Below, in pieces: positions 59,117-64,000 of a stretch of DNA of 64,000 nt. The notes beneath the pieces are model-generated. The model was not told the DNA's origin, did not search any database, and worked only from the letters and a program-made list of their open reading frames with translations. The stretch lies in the NCBI GenBank assembly GCA_018114805.1, contig CP073042.1, positions 7,277,896-7,341,895 on the forward strand, given 5' to 3'. A program made the position numbers and the translations under genes. How positions within the stretch are numbered: position 1 is the stretch's first letter; every line of letters starts with the position of its first letter. This DNA comes from Candidatus Streptomyces philanthi (GTDB lineage Bacteria; Actinomycetota; Actinomycetes; Streptomycetales; Streptomycetaceae).

Positions 59117-59341
59117 ATGACTGATCTGCCCTCGCCCGAAGAGGTCGAAGCCGCCCGCACGCCCGCCGGCGGGTGGAAGCGGGACCAGCTCGCCGCCTGG
59201 GGCGTTCCGTGGCCCCCGCCGAAGGGCTGGAAGGACGAGCTGGCCGAACGCTGGAAGGCCGCCCGCCCGGCCGGACCGCTGGCGCCCCCGCCCACCCCGG
59301 CCGCCGCCGACTTCGCCCAGGACACGCTCGACTTGGGCTGA
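59117..59341 (+). CDS. Small Pro/Trp-rich plasmid protein
   Basis: 74 residues, intact. The core GGWKRDQLAAWGVPWPPPKG and WKDELAERWKAA recur in short actinobacterial plasmid and phage proteins. It follows the helical protein by 2 bases and is ended by the terminator at 59350. Function unknown. Confidence 0.6.
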   Translation: MTDLPSPEEVEAARTPAGGWKRDQLAAWGVPWPPPKGWKDELAERWKAARPAGPLAPPPTPAAADFAQDTLDLG

Positions 59342-59349
59342 CCTGACGA

Positions 59350-59388
59350 CAGTGGGGCCGGACAGGATCACCCTGCCCGGCCCCACTG
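59350..59388. terminator. Strong bidirectional terminator
   Basis: CAGTGGGGCCGG (59350-59361) pairs perfectly with 59377-59388; inner CAGG/CCTG extend it. It lies between the small protein gene and the convergent gene ending at 59390. Confidence 0.8.
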
Positions 59389-59389
59389 C

Positions 59390-60675
59390 TTACCGGCTGA
59401 GGCGGATGCGCGGCCCCCACGCGAACTCGAGGTCGTCCAGGAAGACGGTCTCCAGCTCCTCCTCCCACCGGCCGCGCAGCAGGAACGGGTTGGTCTCTAT
59501 CCGCTCCAGGATGACCAGCGTTTCCGGCTGCCCGACCAGCGCGTACCGGCCGTGCGACGCGGGCCGACTGCCCGGCCCGTACGCCCGCAGCAGCTCCTCC
59601 AGGCGGTCGCGGTGCCCCTCCACGAACGCCTCCAGGCGCTCGATGTACCCCGCGCGTTCCTCGTTGCCCACCGCACTCAGCGCGACGTCCAGGAAGTCCC
59701 CACCGTCCGGCCAGTGCCGCGTCCCCGGCGCCGCCACGGCCCACGTGAACCCTTCCGCCACCGCTAGGACGCGCCTTGCGTACAGCGGCGCCGCGGCTGG
59801 GGCTGGTTCCTCCACCGGGGTCTCTGACGGGGCAGGCGAGGTCGGCCTGCTGAATGGGGGTGAGCGGGAGGGCGCTGGAGGCGGCTGTGGTCGCCAGCGG
59901 CGTGTCCAGGGCTTCCAGGTGGGGCCATGAGCAGGCGGGCCAGAGTACGGCCGTGGTCGCTGCCGTGCGGTTGCGCTGGGGGGTGCTGCCGTCGCCCCGA
60001 TCGCCGGGGTAGGCGAGGTGCCAGGGGTAGACGACGGTGCGGTGGAAGAAGTCGGCGAGCACCTCGAACAGCTCGCTCGCGTCGGGGCCGGGTTGGTACG
60101 CGCCGACCACGGCGCCCGCGGCACGTCCGATCTCGGAGCCGGCCTGCGAGATCGCGTCCCGCATGTGTCGCGCGGACGTCGAAGGGGTGCCCTCGAAGAC
60201 CTCCACGATCCGGTACAGGCCCGGAGGGCCGTAGAGGTTGCCCTCCTTCGCGCGGCGCACCACCACCGCGGCCTCCTCAACCGAGTCGGCGGTGGCGAGG
60301 TTGGTCACCTCCGAGGCGCCGGGGTGCTCCGGCTCGGTGCACCTGGCGAGCACCTGGTAGAGCCCCCGCTCCTCGGGCGGCCGTACTCCACCCGACGCGG
60401 GGTGCCCCTGCCCGCGCTCCTCCGGGTCACCGGCGGGCGTGTACGCGCCGAAAACCTGGTGCGACACCGATATCCCGGATACGCTTCAGCTCCGTCATCC
60501 GCACCGCCGCCCTGTGCCCTGCTGCAGGGCCCGTTCCGCCCTCGCCGGTGGCGATCAGGTCGCCCAGCTGCTCCCGCGTCAGGCCGGTGACCTCCCGGCG
60601 GACTTCTACACGGATCTCAGCATCGCTGCTGGCTGTCGTCACGTCGGTCCTCTGGTCGGTGCCGTCGGTGTTCAC
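59390..60675 (-). pseudogene. Large uncharacterised protein of the terminal region
   Basis: About 428 codons from GTG 60675 (AGGAAG upstream). Segments: IRVEVRREVTGLTREQLGDL, ARCTEPEHPGASEVTNLATA, ARHMRDAISQAGSEIG, ADFFHRTVVYPWHLAYP, FTWAVAAPGTRHWPDGGDFL and LEFAWGPRIRLSR. Breaks near 60465 and 59820. No recognised domain; cytoplasmic. Downstream of the helicase gene on the same strand (gap 63 bases), so the two may be co-transcribed. Confidence 0.5.
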
Positions 60676-60738
60676 GCGCTTCCTTCCTGGTCGGTGCGGT
60701 GAGCGATCCAAACCGGATCGCGCTGAGGCGGGGAGCGG

Positions 60739-63419
60739 TCAGAGGTTGTCCCAGTAGCTGTAGCTCTCCCGCTCGGAGGGCGGCCCGAATGATGGACCAG
60801 CGTGGTGCTCCCGTCCCGGCCGATGCCTCGGAACCGCGGGAGACACGGGCTGCGGAGCGGGCTGTGCCGGGGTGGACTTACCGACCGCGGGCAGTGAGGA
60901 CCACCGCATCCCGATCGCGGACAGCAGCTCCATCTGCTCCGGTGACAGCGTCGCCGCCCGGCTTCGCTGATTCCCGACCCAGGCGCCCAGCTTGTGCTCC
61001 CGCTCCTCCTGGTCCTCGCCGACAATCCGCTCGACGTGCTTCCTCGGAACCTGAAGGTGCCCCTCACGCTCGTAGAACTGCTTGGCGGCCTCGTAGTTCA
61101 TCGCCCACTTGTCGGCCTGCGTACGGCGCGGCTTCGGCTTCTCGTCCTCGGATGTGGGTGTGATGCCGAGGACGTGTTCGCACATCCACTGCTGCACCGT
61201 CGTGAGCTGGTCCCAGCCGAGCCGGACCGCGACTGCACCCACCGTCCGAGGTCCTCGCTCTGGCGCACGACGTCGCCCGCCTCGGTGGGCAGTGCCTCAC
61301 CGGCGTCCAGGTGCATCCTCACCAGGTGGAAGCAGCGCTGCCAGGTGACCGGCCAGCTCGAGCACCAGGAGGCGTCGATCTCCTCCAGCTGCTCGCGCCG
61401 CATTTCCGACAGCGCCCCGGCCGACGACTCCACCGGCAGCCCCTCGGCACGCCGCTGCTCGATCTCCCAGGCCTTGCGGGCGGCGGCCCGCGCGTTCTTC
61501 AAAAAGATCCCCACCCGGTACCCCTGGTAGATGGCGTCCAGGGGGGCCAGGAGGTGCCCGTTCTCTTCGGCCCACCCGCGGGCGGCGGACAGGCCCTCTT
61601 CCCACGCGACGTCGAAGTGGGACCAGACCATGCCGAGCTTCTCCAGCTGCGCGATGCGGTCCTCGTCCATGTCGCCGCGGGCGTAGAACCGGCGCGCGTC
61701 GGCGGTCCACTGCCCCAGCGGGAACCCGGCGAGCGAGGCCGGCCACCCCTCGCCCTCCGCCTCCTGGTCGTCGACGGCGGGCACGCGGAACGTGAACGGC
61801 ACCCGCAGGTCACCGTGCTCGCGGGCGTAGATCACGGCGGCCTCCACACCGCGCCGCCAGTGCTCGTGCTCCGGGTTGAGAACCCGCAGGTTGATGAACG
61901 CCGCGAGGGCGGCCGGGTCGCGGGGCGTGGAGAACTTCAGCAGGGCCTTGGCGGGAGCGCTGACGCCCCGAAGCCCTCACCGCTCCCGCCCACGCTCTTC
62001 CCGCTCTCGTCCTTGCTGATAAGCTTGTAGCGGCTCGTGGCCTGCTGCTCCGCAAGGGTCTCCACGATCCCGTGCGTCGTGGGCCCGCAGGGCCTCCAGG
62101 AGCTTGGCGAGCCCGCCGAACGCCCGGGAGGTCAGCATGTTGTCCGCCGTCTCGCCTGGCCCGAGCAGGAACGGCACCACGAGCGAGGCCATCTTCCCCT
62201 CGCCGGGCTGCATCCGCAGCGCCCGGCCGACGGCCTGGACCAGGTCGGGCATCGAGCCGCGTACGTCCGCCCAGTACACGGAGTCGCAGTTCTTGGTGTC
62301 GACGCCCTCGCCCAGGACCTTCACCGAGCACAGAAAGCACTTCTCCACCACAGTGCCGTCCGAGGCGATCCCGGCCGCGAACTCACCGAGCAGCCGGCAG
62401 CGATGGAGTGCCTTGTGGTCGCCATAGACCCAGTCCGCCCAGGATCGTCTTCGGGTACAGCTCGGGGTCGCTGGCGTGCAGCTGCGCGGCGACGTCGGGA
62501 AGGCCGGTCGCGAAGGCTTCGGCTTCCTTGACGACGTGGTGGAAGACGAGCGTGCGGCGGAAGTTCTCCTCAGCGGACGCTTTCACCAGGGCTGTCTGGA
62601 GCGCGGCGAGCCGGGCCCCGCGGACCTCTGCCGAGCGGCCTTCGGCGCCCAGAAGCTGCGCGGCCTGGAGCGCGGTGTCAGTGATGTCCACGCATACGAC
62701 CTTGTAGGGGGCACAGATTCCCCGATCGATGGCCTCCGAGAGGGTCAGAGTGAAGCAGCGGCTGCCAAAGGGGCCCTCGGGGGTCGTCTTCCATGCTCGC
62801 GACCAGCTCGCCCGGTGCGCCGGCCTCGTCCTCGTCCCCGAGCTGCCACAGCCGGGGCGTGGCGGTCATGTAGAGGCGGCGCAGGGACGGGATCTTCTGG
62901 TTGTCGTGGACGACCGCCCACCGCTTCCCGATCCGGCCCGAAACGCGATGGGCCTCGTCCACCACGATCAGGTCCCACGCTGCCAGCCCCTCAGCGTGCG
63001 CCTGCTTCAGCTTGCCGAGCCCGAGGCTGGCGTATGTGGCGTAGACGGTGACCTTGTCCAGGCCCCGCGTCGACTCCACCGGCTCGTCCACGTCCGTGGT
63101 GTTGGGAAAGGGCACCTCCTCACCCTGCAACGAAGAGACCCCTATCACCGGCCCCCTGCGCCCCCCTCGCGCCACGCGGCCTCGGTTTGTGTCAGCAGGT
63201 CCTTCGAGGCACGAGCACCAGCACACGGCCCGCTTGGAGCTCCTCCGCGCTGCGGACCGTCACCCGGGTCTTCCCGGACCCGGTAGCCATGATCACCTGC
63301 GTTCGAAGTCCTCGTTCGGTCACAAGTGATCTTGCAGGCAATTCCAGAGCGTGCACGACCGCATCGATGGCTTCTCGCTGGGCTGCCTCGCGCTGATCAG
63401 CGCGGTCTGTGCTCGACAT
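60739..63419 (-). pseudogene. Telomere-proximal DEAD/DEAH helicase with helicase-associated domains
   Basis: About 890 codons from ATG 63419 (AGGCGAT upstream). Walker A MATGSGKTRV, motif II VVDEAHR, motif III MTATPR, and motif VI AVGRALRM within DLVQAVGRALRM make a complete SF2 helicase. The C-terminal third has repeated helicase-associated modules (WEEGLSAARGWAEENGHLL; YEAAKQFYEREGHLQVP). Such helicases lie close to Streptomyces telomeres (for example TtrA, linked to transfer of linear replicons), and this one starts 580 bases from the end. Frame breaks near 63205, 62790, 62440, 62085 and 61240. Confidence 0.75.
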
Positions 63420-63831
63420 ATCGCCTGCCTTCTCCTGCGGTGCCGTCCGGTCGATTCGAGCGGCGGGAAACGGGAAACCTGCACGTAGTTTGGCCACAAG
63501 GGCTACGGTTGGACTGACGCGATCGGCTGGCTGATCCGCCCCACCGGAACACCGGCAAGGCGGCCAGGTGGATCTCGATAACCTCTCGGAGCGGTCCGGA
63601 GTGGTGTGCTCTGAGTCCAGAGTCTATCTAGTCTGCAGAAATGAAGCAGAAAGAATAGCCGAGATTCCCTCGAACGTGGCTCGAAGCTGTTAGTCTTGCC
63701 TTAACGCCAGCCAATCCGGGACCTTGACGCCCCTTCAATTCGCCCCACCCCTCCGGGTGGCCGACCCCAAGTCCCCGTCACTCTCCCGACCACCTGTCCC
63801 CCCTCCCCCCTCTGCTGCTGCTCGGGCCCCG
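63420..63831. other. Gene-free subtelomeric stretch
   Basis: 412 bases with the helicase promoter and otherwise no gene. The part 63600-63720 is the least GC-rich of the right end (TCTATCTAGTCTGCAGAAAT), and CTCTG-AGTC-CAGAG (63609-63622) is a short dyad. C-runs at 63798-63810 precede the telomeric palindromes. Confidence 0.45.
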
Positions 63832-64000
63832 GCCCGCAACGCGGGCTGGATGCCCTGCGATTGGTGGCGGGCGCGGGGCGCGTGCCACCTGGCGGTGAGC
63901 GAAGCGAGCCGCCTCTGCTCACGCGGAGCGTGAGCGACCGCGTGAGCGAAGCGAGCCGGTCCGCTGTGACGGGCGCAGCCCGGAGGTCCCCGTCCGCGGG
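63832..64000. other. Telomere of a linear replicon
   Basis: Six closely packed palindromes: GCCCGC-AAC-GCGGGC (63832-63846), GGCGG...CCGCC around GCGAAGC (63891-63913), GCTCACGC-GGA-GCGTGAGC (63917-63935), GACCG...CGGTC around GCGAAGC (63936-63961), CGGGC-GCA-GCCCG (63970-63982) and CCCG-TCCG-CGGG (63989-64000). Streptomyces telomeres start CCCGCGG and consist of such palindromes with three-base GCGAAGC/GCGCAGC-type loops. Here the outer strand reads CCCGCGGACGGGG from the end. Tap-Tpg encoded in the same window fits. The window edge is probably the true or nearly true end. Confidence 0.8.

Noticed and set aside
1..64000. CRISPR array, tRNA or rRNA genes
   Set aside because: No regularly spaced repeat series, no cloverleaf-like sequence with TTCRA arm and no rRNA-like stretch was seen.

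Overview
The window is very GC-rich (Streptomyces-like codon use, GTG/TTG starts, long stem-loop terminators without U-tracts) and looks like the right-hand end of a linear actinobacterial replicon, most probably Streptomyces. The last 170 bases are a string of GCGAAGC/GCGCAGC-type palindromes ending in the hairpin CCCGTCCGCGGG. Read from the end inward this begins CCCGCGGACGGGG, close to the start of Streptomyces telomeres. A tap-tpg operon (telomere-associated protein plus terminal protein), a helicase beside the telomere, a MobF relaxase and a replication-relaxation protein agree with a linear plasmid or a plasmid-like chromosome end.

Layout. 0-13.7 kb is a catabolic island: an aldehyde dehydrogenase and a SnoaL-like protein; a glutamine-synthetase-like gamma-glutamyl ligase with a P450; a divergent operon of ferredoxin, ferredoxin reductase, acetoacetate-decarboxylase-like protein, HpaE-, HpaD- and HpaG-like homoprotocatechuate meta-cleavage enzymes and a TetR regulator; then a PuuC-PuuD pair. 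13.7-18.6 kb has MarR and IclR regulators and a leftward operon cupin-MFS-alcohol dehydrogenase-SDR. 18.6-28.1 kb is a mixed set: PadR with a membrane partner, DUF2269 and DUF3817 proteins, TetR with an imine-reductase-like enzyme, an M28 peptidase, an MHS-type transporter and an L,D-transpeptidase. 29.8-32.6 kb is tap-tpg. 32.7-44.7 kb is bounded by oppositely oriented arrays of a CGAAGGTTGAG repeat and carries, just inside the left end, a TnsA-like fragment and a TniQ-like gene. I read it as a decayed Tn7-like element whose cargo is Lrp and LuxR regulators and M4 and S8 secreted proteases. 44.8-49.5 kb is a gene graveyard (ankyrin protein, ArsR remnant, ATP-dependent DNA ligase remnant). 49.5-53.6 kb has two coupled tyrosine recombinases. 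53.8-60.7 kb is the transfer/replication block. 60.7-63.4 kb is the telomere-proximal helicase.

How it may work together. The first island looks able to glutamylate an amine, oxidise and de-glutamylate it, hydroxylate with a three-component P450 and open a homoprotocatechuate-type ring. The substrate is not visible from sequence. Divergent palindromes between 5101 and 5221 could co-regulate the two halves.

Quality warning. A large share of genes carry frame breaks. Most that I resolved are single-base insertions in G/C runs, and ten reading frames contain an in-frame stop with convincing coding sequence on both sides. Residual sequencing error is the simplest explanation for many of them, so genes marked as broken may be intact in the organism. 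Coordinates for such genes give the whole reconstructed span.
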